A DNA stretch of 64,000 bases from Sanguibacter antarcticus (GTDB lineage Bacteria; Actinomycetota; Actinomycetes; Actinomycetales; Cellulomonadaceae): the NCBI RefSeq assembly GCF_002564005.1, contig NZ_PDJG01000001.1, forward strand, positions 1,426,001 through 1,490,000. Reading direction: 5' to 3'. Made by a program: the position numbers and the translations under genes. Below the pieces are notes generated by a model, which saw only the letters and a program-made list of their open reading frames with translations, made no database searches and was not told the origin of the DNA. Below, piece by piece: positions 51,893-60,470 of the stretch. The stretch's first letter is position 1. Each line of letters starts with the position of its first letter.

Positions 51893-52338
51893 GAGGCCCG
51901 CCGCAGAGACTGTCCGAGGTCACCGAACGGATCGATCCCGAGGTGCACGCACACGGCATCACGGAAGTCTTCAGCCGCGGCGACCCACCGAGAGGCGAGC
52001 GCGTCGTCGACCGCGGACGTTCGACCAGCATCGATCGCCGAGCGGACGCTCGCACCGGACTCGAAGAAGCGCGCCCAGGGCGCGAGGCTCGGCTCGAGCG
52101 CCACGAGCCTGCTCCACGCACTCCCCCGGGCCGGGCGCGCAGGCCGGTGGACATGGGCTTCCAGGACTGCGCCGGCGAGCCTCAGCGCCGCGAGATGACC
52201 GTGCGTGAACCGTTCGGCCGGATCCGATGCCAACTGGGCGGCCAAGAGCTCGCCGTCGCACCGACGCACGAGCTCCACGACACTGCGGGGCAACGGTGCC
52301 GTGCTCGTCGGGTGCAACGGTGCTGGTGCGGCTGTCAT
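51889..52338 (-). CDS. SAV_6107-type HEPN-domain protein
   Basis: A 149-residue, mostly helical protein (SVVELVRRCDGELLAAQLASDPAERFTHGHLAALRLAGAVLEAH) of the type seen in actinobacteria next to dinB. HEPN proteins include RNases and nucleotide-transfer partners, but the RX4-6H nuclease motif is not evident. ATG has GGGAGG 6 nt before it and is 23 bp from a LexA box. It is the first gene of the SOS cassette. Confidence 0.8.
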   Translation of the reverse strand: MTAAPAPLHPTSTAPLPRSVVELVRRCDGELLAAQLASDPAERFTHGHLAALRLAGAVLEAHVHRPARPARGSAWSRLVALEPSLAPWARFFESGASVRSAIDAGRTSAVDDALASRWVAAAEDFRDAVCVHLGIDPFGDLGQSLRRAS

Positions 52339-52356
52339 GTCGATCCTCCCGCTCCT

Positions 52357-52386
52357 AGTGTCGAACACGTGTTCGAATCCTGTCAA
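52357..52386 (-). promoter_or_regulatory. LexA-controlled promoter of the HEPN-dinB operon
   Basis: On the minus strand TTGACA (plus 52381-52386) and GACACT (52357-52362) are 18 bp apart, and the perfect 16-base dyad TCGAACACGTGTTCGA (52361-52376) lies over the spacer and -10. This matches the actinobacterial SOS box. LexA bound here would block RNA polymerase. Confidence 0.88.
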
Positions 52387-52450
52387 GGTGTGCCGCGCGG
52401 ACTGCCGGCTCTCGTGCTGGTCGAGCACCTGGGCCGCCTAGTCTGGGTCG

Positions 52451-53425
52451 ATGGCTCGCCGATCTGCTCGAAACCCATCTTCTAACGACCCACTGACACG
52501 CCGGGGCTCTGTGCAGACGCTCCTGCCCGAGGGGATCGTCGAGACGACCTCCGGCACCGCAGAGCTCCTCGTCGACCGCGACAACTCGCGCGCGCTGACG
52601 CTCCACGTCAACGGCGTCCCGAGCTCGTACATCGACCTGGACGACCCGTTGAACGTCGGTTTCGAGTACATGGAGATCATGTGCGCGATCCTCGCAGCCG
52701 CACCACCGGGTCCGCTCGACGCGGTCCATCTCGGGGCCGCCGGGTGCGCTATGGCGCGGTTCATCGATGCCGCACGGCCAGGATCGCGGCAGATCGGTGT
52801 CGACATCGATGCCCGTCTCCTCGAGCTCGCACGGACCTGGTTCGACCTGCCGCGCTCTCCCCGTCTGCGTCTGCGCGCCGGGGACGCCCGAGCCGAGCTC
52901 GCCACCCTCGCCGCGGCGAGCACGGACGTGGTCGTCCGAGACGTCTTCGCCGGGGACCAGACGCCGCACCACCTCGTCACAGGCGAGTTCGTCGACGACG
53001 TGCTGCGCGTCCTGCGTCCTGGCGGGCTCTATCTCGTCAACTGTGCTGACCGACCACCTCTCAGCGCCGCGCGCTCCGAGGTGGCGACCTTGCGAGCGGC
53101 TCTCGCGCGCGGCGAGACCGACGCACGGGAACGCGCAGCCGCGCTCGGCGCTGTCGCGAACGGAGCGTGGCGCGGCGAGCTCGCCGTCGTCTCCGAGCCG
53201 GGCCTCCTCAAAGGGCGCCGCTACGGGAACCTCGTGCTCGCCCTGCGAGCGCCGTCTGCAGAGCCGCCCGAGGTGTCGTTGGGCTCGGCGGGCATCGCCC
53301 GCTCGCTCCGCTCGCTCGCGGTACCTGCCCACATCCTCACGACAGACGCCGAGACGGCACACTTCTGCGGGCAGGCTCGGACAGAGCGGGACGACAGCCC
53401 GCGCGATCCACAGCGAGGCCGTTGA
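52451..53425 (+). CDS. Spermidine synthase-like SAM-dependent protein
   Basis: A 324-residue Rossmann-fold protein with the SAM-binding HLGAAGCAMARFIDAARPG and acidic IGVDIDARLLELAR, then VVRDVFAGDQTPHHLVTGEF and VLRPGGLYLVNCAD. It resembles the polyamine synthase fold, but the catalytic polyamine-binding residues cannot be confirmed, so methyltransfer is equally possible. ATG start. It is divergent from the HEPN-dinB operon and begins 75 bp past the LexA box; dual control is possible but not shown. Confidence 0.78.
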   Translation: MARRSARNPSSNDPLTRRGSVQTLLPEGIVETTSGTAELLVDRDNSRALTLHVNGVPSSYIDLDDPLNVGFEYMEIMCAILAAAPPGPLDAVHLGAAGCAMARFIDAARPGSRQIGVDIDARLLELARTWFDLPRSPRLRLRAGDARAELATLAAASTDVVVRDVFAGDQTPHHLVTGEFVDDVLRVLRPGGLYLVNCADRPPLSAARSEVATLRAALARGETDARERAAALGAVANGAWRGELAVVSEPGLLKGRRYGNLVLALRAPSAEPPEVSLGSAGIARSLRSLAVPAHILTTDAETAHFCGQARTERDDSPRDPQRGR

Positions 53426-53467
53426 CCTCGGACGACGATCGGGCGGCCTCAGCGATCTGACACGGAC

Positions 53468-54400
53468 CTACGGGGTCTCGGGTCCTTGCTGTGCGAGGAA
53501 TCGCTCGAACTCCGCACCGAGCTCGTCAGCTGTCGGGATCGGGGCTGCGTCGGCCAAGAGGCTGCCGCGCTCGGCAGACCGTGCGAAGGCGTCGTACTGC
53601 TCTTCCAGACCGCGGACGACCTCCGCGACCTCGTCGGACTCCGCGACCTGACGCTCGATCGCCTCGCGAGCCTCGCCGGCGGCCGCGACGAGCGCGTCCG
53701 TGTTCAGCGACAGCCCGGTGGCTGCCTCGACGTGGTTGAGGGCGACGATCGCCGCGGGCGGGTAGGCCGCCTGCGCCAGGTAGTGCGGGACGTGCACCGC
53801 GTACCCGATCGCGTCACGACCGATCTCCCCGAGACGGAGCTCGAGGAGGTTGGCGACGCTCGCCGGGACCTTGACCTTCCCGAACCAGGACGTCGCGTGG
53901 CCGATGAGCGAGCTGTCCGTCGAGTGCGCGGTCGCGGACATGGCACGGGTGTGCGGGATACCCATCGGGATGCCGTACATGCCGATGGTCAACGAGACGC
54001 CGAAACGGTCGACGAGCGAGCACACGGCGGCCACGAACCTCTCCCACTGGACGTCCGGCTCGCTCCCGTGCAGAACGAGGAAAGGAGTCCCCTCCGTGTC
54101 GTGGGCGACGTCGATCGCGAGGACGGGCGCGTCATAGCTCGAGAAGGCATTCGAGTCGAAGACCATCGTCGGTCGCTTGGAGCGGTAGTCGACGAGCTGG
54201 TCGGTGTCGAACGTCACGAGGCGCGTCGTGCGTTCGCCCGCCAGCAGGTGCTCGACGGCCAGAGCGCCGGTGCTCCCGGCGTCGACCAGTCCCCGGAGCG
54301 CGTTGACGAGCACCGGGCCGGTGCCGTTGGTGACGGCGTCGAGGCCGCTCGCACCTTCCACCTCGGTGTCGATCTCGTAGAGCCCGTGAGGGTCTAGCAC
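53468..54400 (-). CDS. PAC2 (proteasome assembly chaperone) family protein
   Basis: A 310-residue protein with the PAC2 fold (LVNALRGLVDAGSTGALAVEHLL, then LTIGMYGIPMGIPHTRAMSATAHSTD). Such ATP-grasp-associated proteins are common in actinobacteria; the function is unknown. GTG start. A coiled-coil region (EAREAIERQVAESDEVAEVVRGLEE) is near the C-terminus. It follows the receiver gene after a 125-bp gap on the opposite side and converges on the spermidine-synthase-like gene. Confidence 0.85.
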   Translation of the reverse strand: MLDPHGLYEIDTEVEGASGLDAVTNGTGPVLVNALRGLVDAGSTGALAVEHLLAGERTTRLVTFDTDQLVDYRSKRPTMVFDSNAFSSYDAPVLAIDVAHDTEGTPFLVLHGSEPDVQWERFVAAVCSLVDRFGVSLTIGMYGIPMGIPHTRAMSATAHSTDSSLIGHATSWFGKVKVPASVANLLELRLGEIGRDAIGYAVHVPHYLAQAAYPPAAIVALNHVEAATGLSLNTDALVAAAGEAREAIERQVAESDEVAEVVRGLEEQYDAFARSAERGSLLADAAPIPTADELGAEFERFLAQQGPETP

Positions 54401-54525
54401 CTGGGTCCTCCTGTCGGTGTAGCCCGGTGGACGAGTCCACCGAACAGTGTTCGGACGATCGTCAGGTCAAACACGTCCCGGTGCGCATTTCTTCCCGAGG
54501 CCGAGGCTGCGGTCGATCCGCCTGC

Positions 54526-54966
54526 TCAGCGCGAGGGAAGCCGCACGACGGAGACGAAGAAGTCGTCGATCTTCTGCACGACCTCGATGAACCTGTCGAA
54601 GTCCACCGGCTTGGTCACGAAGGCATTCGCATAGAGCGAGTAGGCGCGGACGACGTCCTCCTCGGCCTCCGACGTCGTGAGGACCACGACGGGGATCTTG
54701 CGCAGCTCTTCGTCGGCCTTCAGCACGGCGAGAACCTCGCGCCCGTCCATGCGGGGGAGGTTGAGGTCGAGCAAGATGAGGTCCGGCGTCACTGCATCGA
54801 CGTAGGGCCCTTCTTTGCGGAGGAACTCGATCGCGCTGACCCCGTCGCTCACCACGGAGAGATGGTTCGCGACCTTGTTGTGCTCGAACGCCTCTTGGGT
54901 CATGAGCACGTCACCCGGGTCGTCCTCGACCAACAAGACTTCCACGACGTCGATCGGTCCGATCAC
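54526..54966 (-). CDS. Single-domain response regulator (Rcp1-like)
   Basis: A 146-residue receiver domain without an output domain. The acidic pocket VEDDPGD, the phospho-acceptor Asp67 in [13 protein letters not shown], Thr in [11 protein letters not shown] and Lys in VTKPVDF are all present. It resembles Rcp1-type receivers that pair with phytochrome-like kinases. GTG start overlaps the kinase stop (GTGA), making the kinase its likely partner. Confidence 0.92.
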   Translation of the reverse strand: MIGPIDVVEVLLVEDDPGDVLMTQEAFEHNKVANHLSVVSDGVSAIEFLRKEGPYVDAVTPDLILLDLNLPRMDGREVLAVLKADEELRKIPVVVLTTSEAEEDVVRAYSLYANAFVTKPVDFDRFIEVVQKIDDFFVSVVRLPSR

Positions 54967-56696
54967 TGGTTCTCCTCGAGATTCTCCACAGCGCGCCCTG
55001 GGTTCGGCAGGGCGTCGCCGGTCGACGTCGGTGCGTCAGTGGATGAGGATAGCTCCACCGTCGCAACACCGCTGACCACGACCTCGTCGGCAGGCACCAC
55101 GGCCGGGTCGGGGTGGGTCCAGCGGATGGTCGTGCCGACCACGCTGCTGTCGGGCTCGTCCGTGGAGGTGTCGATCCAGATGTCCCCACCGTGGTATTCC
55201 ACGATCTTCTTGCACAGCGCGAGCCCGATCCCCGTCCCCGCATAGACGTCTTTGGGATGGAGCCTCTGGAAGATGACGAAGACCCGGTCGGCGTACTGAG
55301 CGTCCACCCCGATGCCGTTGTCCGCGCACCAGATCTCCCAGCCGGACTCCCGGCGCTCGGCACCGATGCTGACCACAGGCGGACGGTCGGGCGAACGAAA
55401 CTTGATCGCGTTCCCGACGAGGTTCTGGAAGAGCTGGACGAGCAGCGTCGGCTGGCCGACGACCGTCGGGAGGTCGGACACCTCGATCCGCGCTCCCAGC
55501 CCCTCCAGGGCAGGCTCGAGGTTGACGAGCGCCTCGTCGAGCGCGTCCGCGAGCGCGATCGTCCGAGGCTCGTCGAGCGAACGCCCGACCCGGGAGAAGC
55601 CCAAGAGGTCCTGGATGAGTCGCTGCATGCGCTTTGCGCCGTCCACAGCGAACTCGATGTACTGGTCGGCCCGGTCGTCGAGCTGCCCGCCGTAGCGCTT
55701 CTGGAGGAGCTGGGTGAAGCTCGCGACCTTGCGCAGCGGCTCTTGGAGGTCGTGGGACGCCACGTAGGCGAACTGTTCCAGGTCGCGGTTGGACCGCCGC
55801 AGCTCTTCTGCCTGCTCTGTGACCTGGCGGTGGGCCTCGGCGATCTCTGCACGGGACGAGCTCGCCTCGGCCATCTGCTCCACGAGCGCGACGCGCATGG
55901 AGTCCACAGCGTTCGCGAGCGTGGCGATCTCCCCCGGGGCATGGGTGTGCACCGCCTGGTCGAGCGACCCGGCGCTCACTGCCTCGACCTTGGCAGCGAG
56001 GTCGGCCAGCGGCTCGAGGATCCGGCGCTGCAGCGTGAACCAGACCCCGAGCCCGACGCCGAGCGCCGCGAGCGTCAGTATGAGGACGGTGACGAAGAGG
56101 AGCCGCGTCGACGACGTGAGCCTCTGTGCGGCGAGGTCGCGGTCGGTCCGCAGATGACGGGTGAACTCGCTCGCGTCGGCTCTCGCCGTGGCGTAGAGCG
56201 ACACCCCGAGCCGGTCGAGGCCTGTCGGGACCGCGATGCTCCCTCCGGTCCGTGGGAGCGCCAGAACAGGTTCGGCGTACCCCGTCCGCCAGGCGGTGGC
56301 TGCGTCGACGGCTGCGTCGAGCTCGTTCACCGTCGACGAGCCTTCCCCGAGCTCCTCGACGAGTGCTGCTCTCACGTCCTGGGTCGCGGACTGGGGCGAC
56401 TCGTCGAACGGAGCCAGACCAGGCTCGTAGCCCACGACGACGTAGGCATCGAGCGCGGTGCTCGCGTCGTCCAACCAGCCGGAGAGGTCGTCGCCAGAGA
56501 CGATCGCGTCGTAGTAGAAGCCGGTCACCCGTCCTTGGACCGAGAACACCTGCGTGAGGGAGTATGCCGCCGCTGTGACGATGAGCAGGAGGACGGCGCC
56601 CGCTACCGCCAGGGTGATGCTCAGCTGGCGGCGCAGCGTGACGGTGCTCGCTCCCCCGTCGTCGTCGGGACGAGCACGACGGCCGGACCCCCTCAC
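54963..56696 (-). CDS. Membrane sensor histidine kinase
   Basis: A 577-residue kinase. Two membrane helices (around 28-48 and 199-221) flank an extracytoplasmic CHASE3-like helical sensor ([20 protein letters not shown]); a HAMP domain follows, then HisKA with phospho-His near 315 in [13 protein letters not shown] and a HATPase with [19 protein letters not shown] and [11 protein letters not shown]. This is the phytochrome-type kinase core, but no chromophore domain is visible. GTG at 56696 overlaps the PP2C gene stop; GTG 56702 is an alternative. Confidence 0.9.
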   Translation of the reverse strand: MRGSGRRARPDDDGGASTVTLRRQLSITLAVAGAVLLLIVTAAAYSLTQVFSVQGRVTGFYYDAIVSGDDLSGWLDDASTALDAYVVVGYEPGLAPFDESPQSATQDVRAALVEELGEGSSTVNELDAAVDAATAWRTGYAEPVLALPRTGGSIAVPTGLDRLGVSLYATARADASEFTRHLRTDRDLAAQRLTSSTRLLFVTVLILTLAALGVGLGVWFTLQRRILEPLADLAAKVEAVSAGSLDQAVHTHAPGEIATLANAVDSMRVALVEQMAEASSSRAEIAEAHRQVTEQAEELRRSNRDLEQFAYVASHDLQEPLRKVASFTQLLQKRYGGQLDDRADQYIEFAVDGAKRMQRLIQDLLGFSRVGRSLDEPRTIALADALDEALVNLEPALEGLGARIEVSDLPTVVGQPTLLVQLFQNLVGNAIKFRSPDRPPVVSIGAERRESGWEIWCADNGIGVDAQYADRVFVIFQRLHPKDVYAGTGIGLALCKKIVEYHGGDIWIDTSTDEPDSSVVGTTIRWTHPDPAVVPADEVVVSGVATVELSSSTDAPTSTGDALPNPGRAVENLEENQ

Positions 56697-57958
56697 GACC
56701 ACTCCGCCGAGTCTGCGAGCGTCGCTGAACGCTGACCTCCCCCATCTCCAGACGGGCCTGCCCAGCCCAGGAGGAGCACAGCAGCGTCATCGACGAGCCG
56801 GCCACCGTGGGCATCCCGCACATGGTGCAGGAGACGCCCGACGAAGCCCTCGGTCCCGAGGCGGAACTCCGCGTCGACCGCCTCGAGCAGACCCTCCAGC
56901 CCGAGCCGTGCGGCGCCGCGCGGCTCAGCCCCTCGTTCGGTCGCCGTCGCGCGGTCGGCACCGGACGCCTGGTCGAGGAGCGTCGCCTCGAGGAGCCCGT
57001 CGGTGTAGAGCATGAGCCACCACGCCTCACCGAGCTCGACGTGCTGCGCACGCCACGCCAGGTCGACCGGGATGCCGAGCGCCGGGCCGCGACACTCCGC
57101 CTCGATCGCACGGCTCGTCTCGCCGAGCATGATCGGCGAGTGGTGCCCCGCCAGGTAGAGGCTGGCGCTCGCGCGGTCCGCTGCGACCACGACCTGGCAC
57201 AACGTGGTGAAGGTCTCCGGACGGGCGCGCTCGTTCGTCAGCACCCGCTCGACGAGCGGGAGGATCTGCTCCTCAGGGAGCTCGGCGAGGACGAGAGTGC
57301 GCCAGGCCGTGCGCAGCGTCGCGCCGAGCGCGGCCTCGTCTGGTCCGTGCCCGGCGACGTCACCGACGATGCACATCACTGTCCCGTCCGGCCGCTCCAC
57401 GACGTCGTAGAAGTCACCACCGAGGAGCCCGTTGCCGCCAGGGAGGTACCCGACGTGGACGGCGAGCCTCGGGTCGACGACCGACGGGGTCGGCAAGAGC
57501 GCATGCTCGAGCCGGGCAGTCTCGACGGCCCGGATCTCGCTGCGGTAGATCGTCCTCGCCTGGACGTCGAGCAGCCGACGCTGCACCGCGTAGCGCACCG
57601 AGCGAGCCAGCGTGTCGGGGTCGACGTCGTGCTTGACGAGGAAGTCCTGGGCCCCCGCAGCGAGAGCGGTCACCCCCATGTCGGTCCCCGTCAGCCCGGT
57701 GAGCACGACGAGCGCCGGCGCGTTCGGCAGGGCGAGGATGCGCTCGACGGCAGACAGTCCTTCGGAGTCCGGGAGGCCGAGATCGAGGAGGACGCAGTCG
57801 ACGTCGAGGTGGACGAGCGCGTCGGCGACGGTACGCGCCCGGACCAGGTCGACCTCGAGGTCGGCGTCGGCGAAGAGCTCGTCGACGAGCAGCGCGTCAC
57901 CGTCGTCGTCCTCGACAAGAAGTACACGGACAGGCCGTGCGAGACCGATCTCCGTCAT
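56693..57958 (-). CDS. Receiver-PP2C (SpoIIE-type) serine phosphatase
   Basis: A 421-residue protein with an N-terminal receiver (VEDDDGD, Asp59 in VLLDLGLPDSEG, KHDVDPD) and a C-terminal PP2C-like domain (GGDFYDVVERPDG, GDVAGHGPDEAALGATLR, LYTDGLLEA, DDAAVLLL). Such proteins dephosphorylate anti-sigma-factor antagonists in stress pathways. It is the first gene of the operon, ATG at 57958, divergent from helD. Confidence 0.92.
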   Translation of the reverse strand: MTEIGLARPVRVLLVEDDDGDALLVDELFADADLEVDLVRARTVADALVHLDVDCVLLDLGLPDSEGLSAVERILALPNAPALVVLTGLTGTDMGVTALAAGAQDFLVKHDVDPDTLARSVRYAVQRRLLDVQARTIYRSEIRAVETARLEHALLPTPSVVDPRLAVHVGYLPGGNGLLGGDFYDVVERPDGTVMCIVGDVAGHGPDEAALGATLRTAWRTLVLAELPEEQILPLVERVLTNERARPETFTTLCQVVVAADRASASLYLAGHHSPIMLGETSRAIEAECRGPALGIPVDLAWRAQHVELGEAWWLMLYTDGLLEATLLDQASGADRATATERGAEPRGAARLGLEGLLEAVDAEFRLGTEGFVGRLLHHVRDAHGGRLVDDAAVLLLGWAGPSGDGGGQRSATLADSAEWS

Positions 57959-58074
57959 CCGCGTCCAGCCCTCGCTCCTGATCGCACATTGTCAAAGGTC
58001 ACACGATGGTAGACCGAGACGCGGGAGAAACGGGGAGGACACCGCCTGGAGGACGGCGTCGTCAGGGCACCTGC

Positions 58075-58094
58075 CCGTCCGCCATAATGGACGG
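58075..58094. promoter_or_regulatory. Inverted repeat with CATAAT at the helD promoter
   Basis: CCGTCC and GGACGG flank GCCATAAT; CATAAT (58083-58088) would be a good -10 for helD, but I see no clear -35. The symmetry may be an operator. The gap 57959-58157 has nothing else. No rifamycin-associated element is recognised. Confidence 0.4.
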
Positions 58095-58157
58095 TCGCGA
58101 GTCCAGGGCGTTCACACCGTCGTCCGAGGACCACCACCCGTTCCCGGAGGGACAAGC

Positions 58158-60425
58158 GTGACCGATCAGTCCGACGAGATCCAGCTGGAACAGCAGACCC
58201 TCGACGTGTTGTACGCCCGGCTGGACGAGCTGCGCCGGATCACTCGCGGACGCCTGACCGAGGTCAGGCGCGTCGGACCCAGCGGTTCGCCGCAGAACCG
58301 CAGCGAGCGAGACGCGTTCGCGACCCTCTACGAGGACCGCTCAGCACTCCTCGAGGCTGTCGAGGACAGACTGTGCTTCGGCAGGCTCGACTTCGACGAC
58401 GAGACGACGAGATACATCGGGCGGATCGGTCTCACCGACGAGGAGCACACCTCCATCCTCACGGACTGGCGCGCGCCCGCCGCACAGTCGTTCTACCGCG
58501 CGACCGCCGCACACCGCGACGAGGTCTCCCGACGACGCCACCTCGTGACGCGGGGACGGAACGTCACCGGTCTAGAAGACGAGATCCTCGACCTGTCGAT
58601 GCCGGCCAGGCACGGGAGCGCGCTCAACCTCTCCGGCGAGGGTGCGCTGCTCGCCGCCCTCGCGAGCGGACGCACGGGCCACATGGGCGACATCGTCGCC
58701 ACCATCCAGTCCGAGCAGGACACGATCATCCGCTCAGAGCTCCAGGGCGCCCTCGTCGTCCAGGGAGGCCCGGGGACAGGCAAGACCGCGGTCGCCCTCC
58801 ACCGGGCGGCGTACCTCCTCTACGCCCACCGGCGGCTCCTCGAACGTTCGGGCGTCCTGCTCATCGGACCGAGCCAGTCGTTCCTCCGGTACATCGACCA
58901 GGTCCTGCCGTCCCTGGGCGAGACGGGCGTCGTGAGCACGACGATCTCCGACCTCCTGCCAGGGATCTCTGCGCGCGCCGTCGAGTCGCCGGAGGTCGCG
59001 GAGATCAAGGGCCGCGCCGTCTTCGGAGCGATCGTCCGGCGCGCGGTGCGCGCACGCGAGCGGGTGCCCGCGGAAGACCGGCACGTCCGGGTCGACGGTC
59101 ACGACATTGTCGTCCGGCGGTCCGACGTCCGAGAGGCGATCGTCAAGGCACGCCGCCACCACAAGCCGCACAACCTCGCACGGGTGACGTTCGTCCGAGA
59201 GATGCTCTCGCGGTTGGCCGACCAGTACATCGCGCAGATGCGGTTCCCGCTCGCGGACGACGAGCGCGGCGAGGTGATCGAAGAGCTGCGCACCACCCGC
59301 GAGATCCGTATAGCGCTCAATCTCGCCTGGATGCCGTTGACCCCTCAGCGTCTCGTCGAAGACCTGTACATCAAGCCGCACCGTCTCGACGAGGCCGCCC
59401 CGGAGCTCTCCCCCCGCGAGCGCCGGCTTCTCCAGCGCGCGGTGGGCACACCGTGGACCGAGTCCGACGTCCCTCTGCTCGACGAGGCCGCGGAGCTCCT
59501 CGGCGAGGACGACCAGGCCGCCAAGGTCCAGGCACGCATCGACTCGGACGAACGTGCTCAGACGCTCGACTACGCGCGACAGGTCCTCGAAGGCTCCGGC
59601 GCAGGCAACGGTCTCGTCGACGCCCAGACGCTCGCCGAGCGCTTCACCAGCGGCGGGTCGTACCTCACGACAGCCGAGCGCGCGGCGCAGGACCGGTCGT
59701 GGACGTTCGCGCACCTCGTCGTCGACGAAGCGCAGGAGCTGTCAGCGATGGCGTGGCGCACGCTGCTGCGCCGGTGCCCCACCCGGTCGATGACCATCGT
59801 CGGGGACGTCGCCCAGACCTCCTCGCCCGCTGGAGCCCGCTCGTGGTCAGCGATGCTCACCCCGCTCTTGCGGGACTCCTGGCGCGAAGAGGAGCTCACG
59901 GTGAACTATCGGACGCCGGAGAGCGTCGCCACCGCGGCGCGCCGGCTCGCGCTCGCAGCGGGCCTGCCCGTCTCGCCGCTCACCTCGGCACGCGAGTACC
60001 CGGGAGCCCTGAACCTCCACCCGACGACCGCCGAGGCGATCACCCACGACACCGTCGCGCTCGCGCTGCGGACCCTGGGTGAGGTGGTCGTCGACGGTGC
60101 GGGCGCGGTCGCGGTCATCGCGAGCACCGCCCAGCACGGAGAGCTGCTCACCGAGCTCGCTGCGGTGGCGGACCGCCAGGGCGCCCCCGACCCGACGCTC
60201 CCCCTCGACGCCCTGTCCGTCCTGACCGCCTCGCAGGCGAAGGGGCTCGAGTTCGATGCGGTGGTCCTCGTCGAACCACAGCAGATCCTCACCGGGCCAG
60301 GCGGTGCCTCCGACCTCTATGTGGCCATGACACGTCCGACGAAGTTCCTTCACGTCGTCCACGCGCTCGCGCTGCCGCTCGGGCTCGGCGACGAAACCCA
60401 GGACGCCCTGTCGCCGTCCGAGTGA
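58158..60425 (+). CDS. helD: HelD-type RNA-polymerase-associated ATPase
   Basis: A 755-residue UvrD-like superfamily 1 protein. The N-terminal coiled coil (IQLEQQTLDVLYARLDELRRI) and the HelD-type RTGHMGDIVATIQSEQDTIIRSEL precede Walker A GGPGTGKT (203-210), DEAQELSAM and NYRTPESVATAA. HelD removes RNA polymerase from DNA and in some actinobacteria protects it from rifamycins. The GTG at 58158 has GGAGG 7 nt before; the 182-codon upstream extension is a shadow. Confidence 0.9.
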   Translation: MTDQSDEIQLEQQTLDVLYARLDELRRITRGRLTEVRRVGPSGSPQNRSERDAFATLYEDRSALLEAVEDRLCFGRLDFDDETTRYIGRIGLTDEEHTSILTDWRAPAAQSFYRATAAHRDEVSRRRHLVTRGRNVTGLEDEILDLSMPARHGSALNLSGEGALLAALASGRTGHMGDIVATIQSEQDTIIRSELQGALVVQGGPGTGKTAVALHRAAYLLYAHRRLLERSGVLLIGPSQSFLRYIDQVLPSLGETGVVSTTISDLLPGISARAVESPEVAEIKGRAVFGAIVRRAVRARERVPAEDRHVRVDGHDIVVRRSDVREAIVKARRHHKPHNLARVTFVREMLSRLADQYIAQMRFPLADDERGEVIEELRTTREIRIALNLAWMPLTPQRLVEDLYIKPHRLDEAAPELSPRERRLLQRAVGTPWTESDVPLLDEAAELLGEDDQAAKVQARIDSDERAQTLDYARQVLEGSGAGNGLVDAQTLAERFTSGGSYLTTAERAAQDRSWTFAHLVVDEAQELSAMAWRTLLRRCPTRSMTIVGDVAQTSSPAGARSWSAMLTPLLRDSWREEELTVNYRTPESVATAARRLALAAGLPVSPLTSAREYPGALNLHPTTAEAITHDTVALALRTLGEVVVDGAGAVAVIASTAQHGELLTELAAVADRQGAPDPTLPLDALSVLTASQAKGLEFDAVVLVEPQQILTGPGGASDLYVAMTRPTKFLHVVHALALPLGLGDETQDALSPSE

Positions 60426-60433
60426 CAAGACTC

Positions 60434-60445
60434 GTTTGGCCAAAC
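60434..60445. promoter_or_regulatory. Perfect palindrome before serA
   Basis: GTTTGGCCAAAC lies between the helD stop and the serA ribosome site. It could be an operator or a short hairpin. The sequence alone does not identify a binding protein. Confidence 0.25.
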
Positions 60446-60470
60446 TCTCCGCGAGGAGCAGTATGACGGT

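Noticed and set aside
54424..54462. CGAACAGTGTTCG as a LexA box, with a nearby hairpin
   Set aside because: The spacing between half-sites is 3 bases, not 4, and no promoter elements are seen around it.
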